Shown in pieces: positions 1-11,957 of a stretch of DNA of 64,000 nucleotides. The translations under genes were made by a program, and so were the position numbers. Origin of the DNA: Morinoia aosen (taxonomy: Eukaryota; Arthropoda; Malacostraca; Amphipoda; Talitridae); contig CM059568.1 in the NCBI GenBank assembly GCA_030386875.1, forward strand, positions 30,312,120-30,376,119. The letters are read 5' to 3'. A model generated the notes under the pieces. That model saw only the letters and a program-made list of their open reading frames with translations, ran no database searches and was not told where the DNA came from. Every line of letters begins with the position of its first letter. Position 1 is the stretch's first letter.

Positions 1-74
1 CAGGCTACCCTGCCATCTAACTACCATCAGAGTAATTAACAATACAAGCAACATTTATGACTGACGTGACATAC

Positions 75-205
75 TTGGTGGTGAAGCAAATCAGGAGACA
101 GAAGTGGCTGTCGCCCTCCCTCCTGGTCTTCACTTGCACCACTGCATCGTTCAAGGACTTCCAGTAAAGCAAAGTTCTTCTTCAGGCCCCACACACCATT
201 GCTAT
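75..205 (-). CDS. TRIM23: TRIM23 homologue, exon 3 (partial gene)
   Basis: This is the third coding exon of a TRIM23/ARD1-type RING E3 ubiquitin ligase. On the minus strand the exon starts after a TTAG acceptor (AG at 207-206) and ends before a GTATGT donor at 74. Entered with the one base left over from exon 2, it reads DSNGVWGLKKNFALLE, the segment that directly follows the RING finger in TRIM23 proteins. The exon is 131 bases, and with the extra base makes 44 codons. After the match the frame goes on with a Ser/Glu/Pro-rich stretch that I cannot match to TRIM23. The B-boxes, coiled coil and Arf-like GTPase domain would lie left of the window. Exon identity is strong; the donor is inferred from the splice signal only. 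Confidence 0.82.
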
Positions 206-2368
206 CTAAGTACACAAAATATAAGAGTGATTTACCTCATGCTTCATCCACTATTATCAGTTACAAAATTTATGTAAAAGGCTATCATGATTAATTTAAA
301 ACTCAATGTTTTTTACATAACCTAAAAGAGTAATTTTTAGCAATTTTTTAAAGAGCAATCTTTGCAATTTTCATACAACCTTATGATTGTTGCTAAGTAA
401 ATGTGTGATATTTCATCCATTATCATAAAATCTCTTCGTTCATAGAAAACAATTCTTAGAAATTCTTTAAAAGATTTATCCCAGACACACGCACACTTAG
501 AATGCTTTCTCAAAAACTAACGATCGAGGCAGCACACACACACACTATATCTTCCTCTCACCACTCACTTGATCAGCCTTTATCACAAAATGATATTGTT
601 AGCAGAAATGCTGCCTCCGAGACATTCTATTAGGATAACACCACAGAAGGGAGGAATAGTAAACATGTTATAGGACACCTAAATTTCAGCAGTTGGAAAT
701 GAGTTTACCTCACTTGAAAAATTTATACTTCCCCACCGCTACATTTGTGATAATTTACCAACTACACTCATTGACTGTTCAAGTGGTACCTGTAGAGTCA
801 GAACTGCAATGATCATTTGGTTGGTTGCAGAACATAGTCATCATGTATTTTAACTAATTATATATGTACATGAACTTAAGGTTCATTACAGTAAAAGTTC
901 TATCAGTGTTTTTTTTTACTCTTGATTAGTTAAGTGATTTACACAAAGAAAATAGCTTTATGAAATAAACGGGAGGTAATGTTTTGCAACAAAATCATAT
1001 TGATAAGTTTATTTAGTTGATTATAAGTTACTTAATGTTATGTTAATGTTTAGCAGCCTATTAGGATGCGTGTTGATATAAAAATAATAGCAGGATGTTG
1101 TGACTGTTGTCACAAGCAGGAACAGCCCAACTTTCAAAATGAGACCCTTGTGCATTCTCAGAAAATGAGTTTAGTTGATAGTCAACAGGTTCATTCTCTA
1201 CTAGATTAAATTCATTTTTGTTTTCCAGTACTATATCCCTGAGGATGACATTGTAGATGATGGCCCATCAAGTTTTTTTATTGATGCAGTAGTCTATTGA
1301 TGCAGCAATGTTGCTGAGGAAGGTTCTTTGACTGAGAGATTATTGAAAGTCTCCCACTGCTGGTAGACAAAACTATACTTGTTAGTCTGCAGACAGCTCA
1401 CCTCATAACACAAATGCCACTTTCTCAGCATCTCATGAGGATCGATTTACATCAAGAACAAATTGATAAAATGATGAATCATCTTCAACCAAATGGTCTC
1501 AAAGTACTCACTAAATTTAATGATTTTTCTGACAAGCTAATCAGTTTTATAGTTAATAAGAATGTACAATATCATCCACTTTGTTTTGAGTTTTAAGATT
1601 AGTATACCTGTGGAGTGATCAGCTTTTTGTGCATAGGCCTGCTGAGCTAATATAGAACTTCAAGAAAGCTACATTCCTGCAATGTGGCATATCATAAATT
1701 GTTAACCATTACCAGGAGATCAGGGCAATTAAAGATCTTCCTAGAATGGTTGTATGTTACCCTGATTGGAGCATCTAATTATTCCAAGTTAGGGAATTCT
1801 GAAAACCATTGGCTGCTGCTTCAATTGGTTAACAATCCTATGCAATGATGGACATTCAATACATTATTTAGCTTTCCAATTCTGCAGAATTGAAAGTTGA
1901 TGATCTGACAATTCTCAAAACAAATTTAAACTCTTCACAGATACAGTCAACATTCATGGTTGATGTTGGGAATTATGAATTGAGACTATCAATGCAACAC
2001 ATAATAAAATCAGCACAGATTCATATTATTATTATTAAAATAAATGCACAATTTTAATATCAAACAGCATATTAATGTCATAAGCTCTTGCAAAATTTGT
2101 AATTCACAGGTATACATATTTTCAAAGTTTTAGCATCATAATGTCCATAATTGATAGAAAATATTTATTAAAAAAGTACACACAATTGCCATATAAATAG
2201 TAAAGTAAATCTCAAGATATAAAATTTAAAATTTTTGAAAAGCACATTTTAAATATTTTCACACTGAAAACAGTAGCTCAATATTTTTCATTCCTTAGAG
2301 GAACAATAAAATCATTGAATTTTTTGATAACCACACACATCAAATAATAAAAGCTGGGATTTTCTCAC
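206..2368 (-). other. TRIM23 intron 2
   Basis: AT-rich intron between exon 2 (GTGAGA donor) and exon 3 (TTAG acceptor). Short open frames occur, such as 1414-1596 on the plus strand, but none looks like a protein. I see no recognisable mobile element in it. Confidence 0.75.
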
Positions 2369-2585
2369 CTACAGGCGTTGGCTGCCTATCAAAAGGGCAG
2401 CAAATAAGGCCAGCTGAGCCAGAAGTTGTAGATGCAGTACTGTGAACATCAGGAGCATCATCCGAGGGTGCAGTCAGAGGTAGACGCAGTAAACAAGAAT
2501 GGCAGAGGGTGTGACCACAAAACAGTAGACGGGGAACTTTATCTCCTCCAAGGCTGAAACCCTCTTCACACACACGACATTCAAG
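2369..2585 (-). CDS. TRIM23: TRIM23 homologue, exon 2: RING finger
   Basis: This exon encodes the RING finger that recruits the E2 enzyme in TRIM23-type ligases. The minus-strand acceptor is AACTTTCAG (AG at 2587-2586) and the donor GTGAGA begins at 2368. The exon is 217 bases, enters in phase 0 and leaves one base over. Counting from the proposed start in exon 1, zinc ligands are C38, C41, C58, H60, C63, C66, C98 (or C97) and D101. Motifs GDKVPRLLFCGHT and CCPFDRQ are diagnostic of TRIM23. Between C66 and CCPFD there is an insertion rich in Ser, Thr, Ala and Asp, about 20 residues longer than I expect for the vertebrate protein. The frame is open throughout. Confidence 0.9.
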
Positions 2586-4527
2586 CTGAAAGTTAATTTC
2601 ACTATAATTACCAAATGTAAATGATTTATGAATAAAATTTCCTAAGCCAGTCATTAAAAACCTACTACATATCAAGGTAAACTATCTTAACACTGATAAA
2701 TAGTAACATCAGCAGCCAGAGTAAACTATCTTGACACTAGAATATGATTGACAGAACAATAATTTGTGCCCATGACAACATTAATGGAATTATAAGTGTA
2801 TAATCTGGTTTATCAAATCCCCAGAAAATGTATCCAAAGCATTTAAATATGAATTGTAAGCATTGAATCAAAGATCAATTTGGGCTTTGATAGACAAGTC
2901 TAAGAGAATGAACATATACAATAAAATTACAAGCCATTTGTTACAAGGTGTCCAGTACTTTGTCAGAAGGACAAGCATCAACATTCAAATTAATTAAAAC
3001 AAATATTATAATTGTGCTATTGTAGTCTACAAGCACCACAGCTGCTGGTTAGCTACAAACAGCCCAACCCAACATTGCAATAGAGATAAATCTGACATTT
3101 CAGGTAACTTTATATTTTAGAAGAAAATAGCTAATGGGCATTAATTTTCCCTCAGCACAGCAAAATTGTATTCTTTCCATCTCTTTCATGAGACATCATA
3201 ATCAAGCAAATGTTTACTTGAAAATTTTCCAGTAATGAATTGCAGCAATTTAAATCCAAAAAATGTTATGTAACCTTCACCTCACTTATTGGCCTAAAAT
3301 ATTTTGTGCAAAATTACTGGGGCAACTAAGTTCTTTCTCACCATCTTACTAGATATATGCAGCAGTTAAAAGCTGTTGATTACAAAAATTACATCACAGG
3401 TAATGAGATAAGATTCAGCACCCAAAATTGATACAAAGCATTCATATTGATATCCTTCACTCTGTCTTTTATTGATAAGGACTAATAAGAAACCAGATAT
3501 CTACCTGAATGGGTTGAGAGCTGTCATCAAGGTTGGAAGATACATGCTAGAACTCATAAGTCACCATATCTATGAAGAATTGAGTAGACCTTGAAATGAA
3601 ATTCCCAAGAACACTAGAGCTAACAGGGTCAACACTGGGATGGAGGTTCAATTTGATCCTACACTCGACCAAGTAAATATTGCTATTGACTTTGCAAGCT
3701 CTGTCCCCTCATAATGTGAAACATATTTTCAATTTTTTTTTCATTTAAAAATTAGGGAAAAAACTTCATACTGACACTTTTTTACATTGAAGGAGAGTTA
3801 TTGATTTCTTATATATAATTTCATCTTCAGAACTGGAACTTTAACCCCACTTGATAACCTTGCATAGAAAAAATTACACTCAATTACATTAAATTATAAA
3901 ATAGTTTAAGCCTTCCTATCTACAACAAATATGTTCCCAGGATAGGAGGGATGGCATCATTTAGAATGTAATTAAAGGAATGGGAAATTTATGCACAAGG
4001 TGCATCCCCACTCCCTGAGAATATAAACAACACAATTGAAGGAAATTTATAAAACCAGAAAAAAATTGAAAAAGGAAGTAATGGGTGCTGAAAAGACAGT
4101 AACAGAATGGAGACTACCCAAGATTCAGCTCAGGACCTCATATCTTCCTCTTTAGAGTACTAATTATCATACATATCATAGTGACAACCTACCGAGAGGA
4201 AGTCATTTAACACGTTGACTCCAATTGCGCAGGTCGTTGAGTTGATTTGGTTAAGTTGTAAAAATAAAGACTGGGAAAATCAACTTACCTTCTCCAATAA
4301 GTCTCCATCATTTTTAAGAAATGTACAAAATATATGTGCTCAATAATATTTTCCTCGTATGATAAAACTCCTTCAAAAAGTTAGCAAAATGGTTTGAAAT
4401 GTTATTCATTTATATTGGTGCCTATCTGAACAATTTACCTAGTGGTACAGATTTCTCCCAATCCATTGTAAACGTGTCAATCATTAGGGACAAAATAATT
4501 ATTGAATAGCCATTACAAATTCCTTAC
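2586..4527 (-). other. TRIM23 intron 1
   Basis: AT-rich, non-coding intron between exon 1 (donor GTAAGG at 4527) and exon 2. No open frame or element family known from elsewhere in the window was recognised inside it. Confidence 0.7.
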
Positions 4528-4632
4528 CTGCCGGCCTGATTGAATGCCTGCAGTTGAAGAAGCAGAATTGAAGGTATGAAATGAGTGATGAGCACGAGCA
4601 AGGGGGGAGGCAATGAGAAATTCTTCCGTCAT
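4528..4632 (-). CDS. TRIM23: TRIM23 homologue, exon 1 with start codon
   Basis: This is the first coding exon, 35 codons in phase 0, from an ATG at 4632-4630 in the context CAACAATGA to a CAG/GTAAGG donor at 4528/4527. It ends in AGIQSGRQ, which resembles the residues before the RING finger of TRIM23, and it joins exon 2 in frame. It was too short and too spliced to be found by frame length. The upstream frame stays open for at least ten codons, so an earlier start, or a spliced 5' UTR using the AG at 4652-4651, is possible. A candidate transposon lies only 20 bases upstream. Confidence 0.72.
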
Positions 4633-4652
4633 TGTTGGTAGTTGTAAATGCT

Positions 4653-5072
4653 GGAGGCAAGCTAAAGTGTTGAAAGTACCTTCAAGGAATTACAGTTACT
4701 ATGCATAACAATAATGTTGCTGTTGAGTCTACAAAGAGTTAAATAAATGCAATAAATTAGTCTGCCTTGAAAAAATTCAACTCCAATACTTTGAAAACTT
4801 ATTTGCTCCAAAAACTGTATAGCAGAAAAGTAGTTTATTTTGATGTAATTACCCTGATTCCAGCAACAAAAATGCAAAAATCAATTAGGAGCTGTTTATT
4901 CGAGTGCATTCAAGTCATCAAAGACAAAAATTAACATACTGCTATATCATGCTGAATACTCATTTGTAATGGAAAGTGCATAGAAGGACAATTGTTAATT
5001 TTGATCTAATTTATTATGTTTAGGCAGTGAAAATTGCAAAATCAATTACAGTCCACTCCTTCACAAATATCC
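4653..5072. mobile_element. Possible small inverted-repeat transposon upstream of TRIM23
   Basis: The segment is flanked by identical 8-bp repeats TAAATGCT at 4645-4652 and 5073-5080. Its right half (about 4800-5072) resembles the interior and right arm of the GGAAAATCTGAAGG-type elements at 29884-30429, including the shared phrase AGCTGTTTATTCGAG. Its right end, read inward, starts GGATATTTGTGAAGG. The left end starts GGAGGC but otherwise does not pair well with the right end, so the element may be damaged or the left boundary wrong. Confidence 0.4.
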
Positions 5073-5080
5073 TAAATGCT

Positions 5081-5348
5081 AGCACAAAATGTTCAATTGT
5101 TTTTTTCACTCCCCTATCACAATGCCAACATAATCTATTATTATTCTCATTCCACCTCAATGCCATACACCTCACAGCAAACAAGAGTTGGCTTCCAAAA
5201 CTACCATCATCGAATATCTGACACTTAGCCACTTATTTTGCATACACCAGATTAAGGTAGGCTTTCACGTCATGCTAAGCATCCATTCATTCAATCCATC
5301 CTTTTTTGTTTGCCTCTCAATCTCTTTACCACCTAAGAACCTTCATGC
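5081..5348 (-). mobile_element. LINE-A fragment (ORF2 C-terminal piece)
   Basis: The minus strand encodes a decayed piece of the LINE-A ORF2 C-terminus, including DGSFGSQLLFAVRC, WNENNNRLC and EHFVL, matching the near-complete copy at 31337-36600. It stops abruptly at 5081 and abuts the 3' tail of another LINE-A fragment at 5349. It has frameshifts and no 3' UTR. Confidence 0.75.
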
Positions 5349-5659
5349 CTTGAACTTGAAATTGAGGGCTGAGTGTCAAGGCCTTTGTAATGGCCTACAA
5401 TTCCCTTCTCCATACTTCAATCACACAAAAGAGTTTAGCACCTGTGTACCAGACTTGTCCAATTAACTACTCAGGATCCACCCATCTTTGTCACAAACTG
5501 CCATTAGATGGCATCACTGAAATAAACCAGTACGTCAGGACACCATCCCCGGGCATGGTGGGTCATTACAGGCTACTTGACATGACTGGCTCATTCCAGT
5601 CAATGTCTTTTACTCCAGGCACGTACAAGAAAAAATTTCATAGCTTCAATGATTCTCAA

Positions 5660-6967
5660 GTAGTAGTAGAATTAGCATTGATTTACTAGCGCCTCAGTAA
5701 TTTTTACTATATCGCGCCGTAGGTCTCACACTTCAAAAATACAAAAGTCCGCATCATTCTAGCAAAAGCACATTATATAATCGTTGCTCAAAGTTTGTCA
5801 CAATCACCATTATGGAAACATAGCAGCAGCCATCACAAAAACCGCTTTAATTGCCACCCACATTATTGTCATCTTATAAGAGCCCCAGTTGATCTTTGAA
5901 AAAGATCATATACAGAGCCACGCACAAACCGATAGCACGGGCAGCCAAAGAACCTATAGGGGATTTCAGCTGCCCACCCATTTATGGTCCGGCGCCTTAC
6001 CCACACTAAAACCCCCAGAGGCATCTACGCAGCGCGCCCGGCCATATTACAGTTTAGTTATCCCCATCTCAGACGTGAAGAAGTTCCTCGCTTACGCTGT
6101 TTTTTTTTCTGGTTAAATTTCAGACATCAAGTCACACTTCTCTAGGAACATTTTAAGCGCTGTCACACTGAAAAATGAGCACTCAATTTCCCCGAGCATT
6201 CCGATCATTACATCCTCATCAGGACCTCGTAATCTCGGGAAACATACATTCCTGGCAGCAGCATATCGAGGGCACTCAACAAGAAAGTGTTTGACAGTCA
6301 GAGGAACGTGGCACCGCTCACATTGTGGCTGCAGCTGTCGTTCCATCAAGTGTCCATGCCTCAATCGGGTATGGCCAGTACGAAGGCGACAGAGTATCCC
6401 CTCAATCCGACGAGGGCGACAACTAGAAGATATCCACTCACACACGGTGGGTTTAATACTTCTTAATTTATTATTAATTGTTCTATCCCACTCCTGTTGC
6501 CACAAACTTCTCACTGCAGCCTTTATTCAAGGGTAATAGTCTCGGAACGGTACCATCAAGTTCAGCGTTTCCCCATTTGTCTCCGCAGCTTGCTTAGCCT
6601 CCCGGTCAGCACGCTCATTGCCAGATACTCCCACATGTCCGGGCACCCAGCATAGCATGACACTCTTACGTCTACTCGCAAAGTTTATCAACATTACGAG
6701 GATCTCAGCAAAGAGCGGGTGTGTACTATTATACATTTGCGTGGCCTCGATTACGCTATTTGAGTCAACGAAAATTGTAAAAGAGCCACATGGTTAGCCC
6801 TCAATCCATTTCAGCGCCTCCATCACACCGTACAGTTCCGCTGTGAAAAATAGATGACTCTGGGAGCAGTTTCCTTGCACTAACCCTCTCTCCAGACACG
6901 GCAGCACATCCTAGGGCGTCTCTCGTTTTTGATCCATCAGTGTAGAACTTTACGGAGTTCTGCACTC
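5660..6967 (-). mobile_element. LINE-B: 5'-truncated RNase H LINE inserted in LINE-A
   Basis: This is a 1308-bp minus-strand insertion bounded by the 13-bp target duplication CAATGATTCTCAA. Its 3' end carries a short CTA/TAC triplet run (5660-5668), a simple-repeat tail as is typical for I-type LINEs. It holds the RNase H domain, the C-terminal zinc knuckle region and a roughly 440-bp 3' UTR (5669-6112). The reverse transcriptase and endonuclease are lost by 5' truncation, as expected of target-primed reverse transcription. Confidence 0.85.
6113..6967 (-). pseudogene. LINE-B ORF2 remnant: RNase H and C-terminal zinc knuckle
   Basis: Read on the minus strand, the remnant starts at the RNase H motif FYTDGSKTRDALGCA and goes on through SNSVIEATQ and CWVPGHVGVSGNERADREAK, the hallmarks of LINE-type RNase H. 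It ends with GHTRLRHGHLMER and a CERCHVPLTVKHFLVECPR knuckle. A frameshift lies near 6840, a stop interrupts the frame near 6790, and a TGA replaces a likely Trp codon near 6533. It is therefore a dead 3' copy of an I-group LINE. Confidence 0.8.
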
Positions 6968-7515
6968 CAATGATTCTCAAATTACACTCCTGATCCAATT
7001 CAACGGGACAACTCATACCACAATCATCTTCAGCACATCTGGCATACCACTCATTCTTTCCATACTGCTCAAACACCACATTCATCAAACTCTCTCTCTC
7101 TTGCTCATGCTTACTACATTCCAGCACAAAATGCTCAATTGTTTCTTCCACTCCCCTATCACACTGCCAACATAATATATTATTATTCTCATTCCAACTT
7201 TATGTATGCCTATTCATGCTCAATGACTTACACCTCACAGCAAACAAGAGTTGACTTCCAAAACTACCATCATAGAACATCTCACACTTAGGTACTTAAT
7301 TTTGCATATACCAGTTTAGTGTAGGCTTTCACATCATCATAAGCATCCACTTATTCAATCCATCCTCTTTTGTTTGCCACTCAATCTCTTTTTTTTCACT
7401 TCTAGTAGTCCCATTCTGATCTAATTCTGCCCGCAGTGTTATTTGTTTACTTGTTGAGTTAGGAACCCAGCCTTCAGGGGCATAGGGGCCTTGTCCACAG
7501 AAGTTTGTAGCACAG

Positions 7516-10500
7516 CTAAATTGCAGCTGAGAATCTTGTGTCTTCCAGGAACTTGATTAGCTGTTTTGGAGGGAAGTCTTCTGACAGTAGCACGCTCAAG
7601 GACAGGGTCTTTCCAATCTTGCTGCACTCCAAGATCAGCTGATGGCATGGGGCAGTCAGAATTGGGCAATCAACAAAAATATGCTCAAATGAACACTTGC
7701 ACTTGCAGGATAAGCAGGAGGCTGGAGATGAACCTGAGAAGATATGTTGATGGGTGAGACGACTCACTCCAAGTCTCACTCGTGAAAGTATTACTTGCTC
7801 TCGACGAGGAAGGGAAAGGTATGGAGCAACGCCCAATGTAAGTTTGATTTATAACAGGGTGGAGCGCAATGCAGACCACAGTGCTTGCCACTGCTCCTTG
7901 TAATAGGTCTTGATGAGCTGTTTGATTTCTTTTGAAGAATAGCAAACCGATGTGGTAGGATGATTTGATGCATTCCGAGCCAGTTGGTCAACTCTTTCAT
8001 TGCCAGGAATTCCAACATGACAGGGAACCCATTCGTGTAAATTTGTTGGGGAATTTGTGGAGTAGGGTTGCTATACTTAAAGTTAGGAAGTGTGACTTGC
8101 GGTGCAGGTTTTGGATAGCACCGATTGAGCTGAGCAAGTCTGTTAATATAAGGAATCGTCCAGGTTGCTTTGAAAAGAAGGATATTGCAATGAGGATAGC
8201 ATAGAGTTCTGTAGATAGTACCAAAGAATAGTCTAATAGGTGAGTAAGAAGTATCGTTCCATCCGCCCATGCAGCCGCTCCACTCAATTTGGCACCTCGG
8301 GAGCCATCACAGTAAATGGGAGTGAAGGTTGGATATTGCGATAGAAGTTCCATAAATATCTGCTGCCATGCTGAATTTGGTAGAGAGGTCTTTGTGAACT
8401 GGTGCAGAGTGTGTTTGACATGGGGAGGAGGGGTGCAGTGGAAGACATGTTTTTCTAGAGCTTGGATATTTTATTGTTTGATGCCTATATTTTGAAGCTC
8501 ATTGTGTGCTACTGCTGTTAGCAGTAGAGGTCAAGGTTGGATGTTGTAAAAGTTTAAAGGGCAAAAGGAAGTTAGAAGATTGCATACTGGGTGGTCTTTT
8601 ATTGTGAGAATTCTAGTCAAGTATTGAGATAGTAGCATTTGACACCAAGTAGAGAGGGGCATCAAGTCAGTTTCTACTCTTAGAGTTGTAACAGGTGTGC
8701 ATTTTAATACACCTAGTTAAAGCTCAACTGCGGCTTATTGTATTTGATCTAGAATTAATAGTGTTGATGGTGCTGCAGCATGGAAGAGGAAAATACCATA
8801 GTCTAGTTTGCTGTGTATTAGAGATTTGTACTGTTGTGAGCATAACATAGTCTGCTCCCCATCCCTGAGCTGAAACTATTCTTAGAAGCCTCACATCCCT
8901 CACGGATTTATTTCTTAGAGATTTTACGTGCTTGCTGTAGATGAGGCGACAGTCAAAAGTGATGCTTAAAAATTTGTAGTTTGAAACAAATTCCAGGGGA
9001 ATACCTAACATTGTGAGAGGTACCAGCTGTGGTAACCTTTGGTAAGTAAAGATCATGGCTTTTGATTTGCTTGGAGCCAATGAGAGACTCCACTTGTGAG
9101 CCCATTTCAATTGGTTGTCAAGAGCAAGTTGTAGAGTATTGATGGCTGCAGGGATGTTAGAGGTAGTCATCCACAGTGCACAATCATCAGCATAGAGTGA
9201 GTACTCAATGTTGTGTGGGAAAGCTTCAGAGATGTCATTTATGAAAATATTGAAGAGTGGGCTCAGCACAGACCCTTGAGGGCCACCCTGTGTGGCTGGG
9301 AATGGATGTAAGAGTGTACTCCCCAGCTTTGCTTGGAGTTTCCTATTTGACAGGATGTCTCTAATGAAACAGAACAGGTTGCCGCTTATTCCTATATTCA
9401 GAAGTTTTTACAAGAGCAAAGAGTGATTGATAGAGTCAAAAGCCTGAGTAATGTCAATAAAGAGAGCAATTCCACTATTATTTTGGATGAGAGCAGTGTA
9501 TGCTGGTTTCTAAGCGAAAAAGCGCATCCTGAGTAGAGTGTCAGCTTTTAAAGCCACTTTGGTGTGGTCTTAATTTTTGGGAGCTTTCTAGATATCTTTG
9601 AAGTCATTTTGTAATAATTAGTTCCATGACTTTGCAGAGTACATTGGTTTGCAGAGCAATTGGCCAGTAAGAATCTTCCCTGTTGGCTGATTTATTTAGC
9701 TCAAGGATAGGAATGATATTCAAGTATTTCCATTGATGGGGAAACCAGTGTGCCAAATGTAGTTGTAGAAGGTTGTTAGATTCTCTCTATGAAGATTATG
9801 TAGATGTGTTATAAATGCTGTTGGTATTTTATCTAGACCAGGGGTGTTGGAGCTGACATTTTCAAGGGCTATGCTTAATTCTTGGTTGATGATTTCTTGG
9901 TTGTATCATGGTTTAGAAAATCTCTCAATTTCATTATATGACTTTTGAGAAGTGCTTAGCTGCGATCCTCTACTGGTAAAACTTCTGGCCAAAGCATCTG
10001 CAGCTCTTTTTTCATCTGAGAACACTTTACCATTAACACTTTGACTGCAACGTGCACCACCGGTGGTACACGGAGGTTATTTTCATAATGCTGCTGACCG
10101 GCCTGTAATTGCAAACTTAATTTTCATAAATGTTGAATTGAAGCTAAATGAAGATAAGATCAAGTTCATGTTTGGTATTTTCCAAATAGCTTACTACAAT
10201 TGACATTAAATTTGAGTTTGGTGTTGAACTTAATATTTAGTAGTCGCAGTCAAAGTGTTAATAAGAAAGCCACTAGGATGTGATGCACAGGGAGATCCGA
10301 GTCTCCTGCCTTTTTTCCAGATTGTGTGAGAGTGAGTGGTTGAGCTTAAAGCGGAATTAAACGTTTGCCAGCTTTATTTTCCAGTTGCCTTTATTGTATT
10401 CCGAAAGATTGCTTGGGCTTTTTCGTGTGCTATCCTATAATGGTAGGTTACCTTGCTGATGCTTGTACTCTGAGTAGGCTCTACGCTTGGTTTTTAGTGC

Positions 10501-11381
10501 TTCAGTGCATTGAGAGGTCTACCAACATTGAGTGAGATGCTTTCTGTTTCCAGAGTTTGACAACGGAACAGACAGTGTGGCTGCTGAAATAAGTCTAGAT
10601 TTGACTAACCCACAAGCCTCTGTGGGGGACAAGAAATGAGATGGGAGACTCACGTTTGAGCTGAAGTCATCCCAGTTAGCTCTGCTTAAAATCCACCTGT
10701 TAACTGGAGTAGTTGGATGTGTCTTTGGAACCCCTAACCCTATTAAGATTGGGAAATGATCCCTATGGTAGTGGTTTGGGAACACCTCCCATGAGAGGGC
10801 AGGAGCTAGCTAACATGAGGTGGTTGTCAGGTCAATATATGAGTAACTAACTCTTCTGTTTTGATATGTTGGAGAGCCGGTGTTGAGTACTGTTAGGTTA
10901 TTTTTGTCTAACCATTTTGCTATTGTATTACTTCTCTGATCAGAAAAGCAGAAGCCCCAGGATTGATGGTGTGCATTGGCATCTGCACATATAACCAATG
11001 GGGAAGCTATTGTGCTCAACATTTTATTCAGTCTGCCACAAAGTGTTTCGTTTTCCATGTTGCGAGGGATATAGAGAAAACATTGTTATGCAGGTGGAGT
11101 GAAAATGGAATTGTGTCATACTGACTTCTAAAGGTGTCTGGATGTTAAGTGGAAAGAAAGGTACTTTACAAAAGGAATGTGATAGCTGTGCCTCCTCCAG
11201 CAGTAAGCCGATCAGATTGGCTGATAGGGGTGGTTTGGCTGAGAGTTAATGCATTAGAATTGGGCACATTTGTTTCTTGAGTACACATTATGTCAGGAGA
11301 GATTTCTTCTAGTGCCAACTGTAAGGATTCTATGTTAGGTTGAAAACTGTGGATATTCCATTGAAGTAGCTTGCAGTTCAT
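7516..11381 (-). pseudogene. LINE-C ORF2: endonuclease, reverse transcriptase, RNase H
   Basis: The endonuclease starts at 11381 with LLQWNIHSFQPNIESLQ and a CTQETN motif holding the catalytic Glu; further parts are at 11058-10810 (ICADANAHHQSWGF, the DxNxH motif) and 10785-10519. The reverse transcriptase palm is at 9269-8724 with LSPLFNIFINDI and YADDCALW, so both catalytic Asp residues of that motif survive. RNase H lies at 8353-7997 (IYCDGSRGAKLSGAA, STELYAILIA). The C-terminal cysteine cluster is at 7836-7516 (CLSCKCKCSFEHIFVDCP). Reading frame is lost at many places, including 9270-10500, where no long frame remains. The gene resembles LINE-C2 ORF2 at 44641-48136 but is a separate family. 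Confidence 0.8.
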
Positions 11382-11432
11382 TGTAGAAGTGAAGTATAGC
11401 TCAGTTCAGAGAGTAAGGTGGAGAGAGCTGAT

Positions 11433-11957
11433 TCAATATTGAGGCATGTGGCTATTTCTATAAGGCTTTCTTTTTTTATGGACAGAGGGAGTCAAGACAA
11501 GCTCAAGTATGGCTGGCAATATAGCCAACACCCAGTGGGGGACACTTGTAGGTGTACAGTTGTCTGCAGTTTTTGCTCTTTCTGGCCACTGAGTGGTTGT
11601 TGAACAATAAGGTTGTTCATCAATTGCATGGATGGGTGAGGTTGGGGTAGGGCATGGGCTAAGACTTGGCAATGGGGGCAGAGAGGGATCTAACATATCA
11701 TTAACAGAAGTGGTCTTTGGGTTAGTGTGTCTTGAAGGCCTTGCTGAATTATAAGAAGTTTTTTGACCTTGTGTGATCCACTGAGAAAGACCCATGCTAT
11801 TGTGAGCCAATGAGAATGGATGATTAGAAGAGCAAACCTGCTTATTTCTGAGGTGTTTCATTCCTTCTGTTCTTTTCCTGTGATTGGTAAGCAAGTGTTG
11901 GTAAGGGAGGGAAGTTTTCAGCAGAGTGAATTAAAGGTGGGGTATGTCTTGGATGCC
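11433..11957 (-). pseudogene. LINE-C ORF1, 3' part
   Basis: A Ser/Thr/Pro-rich stretch (SQWITQGQK, then PSLPPLPSLSPCPTP) corresponds to the C-terminal region of the LINE-C2 ORF1 protein (SPWITQEQQ). It carries frameshifts and ends where the nested transposons begin, around 11957. The N-terminal half continues at 17101. Confidence 0.6.

Larger units (their letters stand above)
5349..7421 (-). mobile_element. LINE-A copy 1, 5'-truncated, interrupted by LINE-B
   Basis: This minus-strand LINE fragment keeps only the ORF2 C-terminus (about 7421-6968 and 5659-5600) and the 3' UTR, ending in CTTGAA repeats near 5349 as in the other LINE-A copies. The coding sequence breaks at the residues NLRII and resumes at IIEAMK after LINE-B. 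Both sides of the break carry the same 13 bases (CAATGATTCTCAA at 5647-5659 and 6968-6980), so the split is an insertion and not a rearrangement. The 5' truncation is near 7421. Confidence 0.85.
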
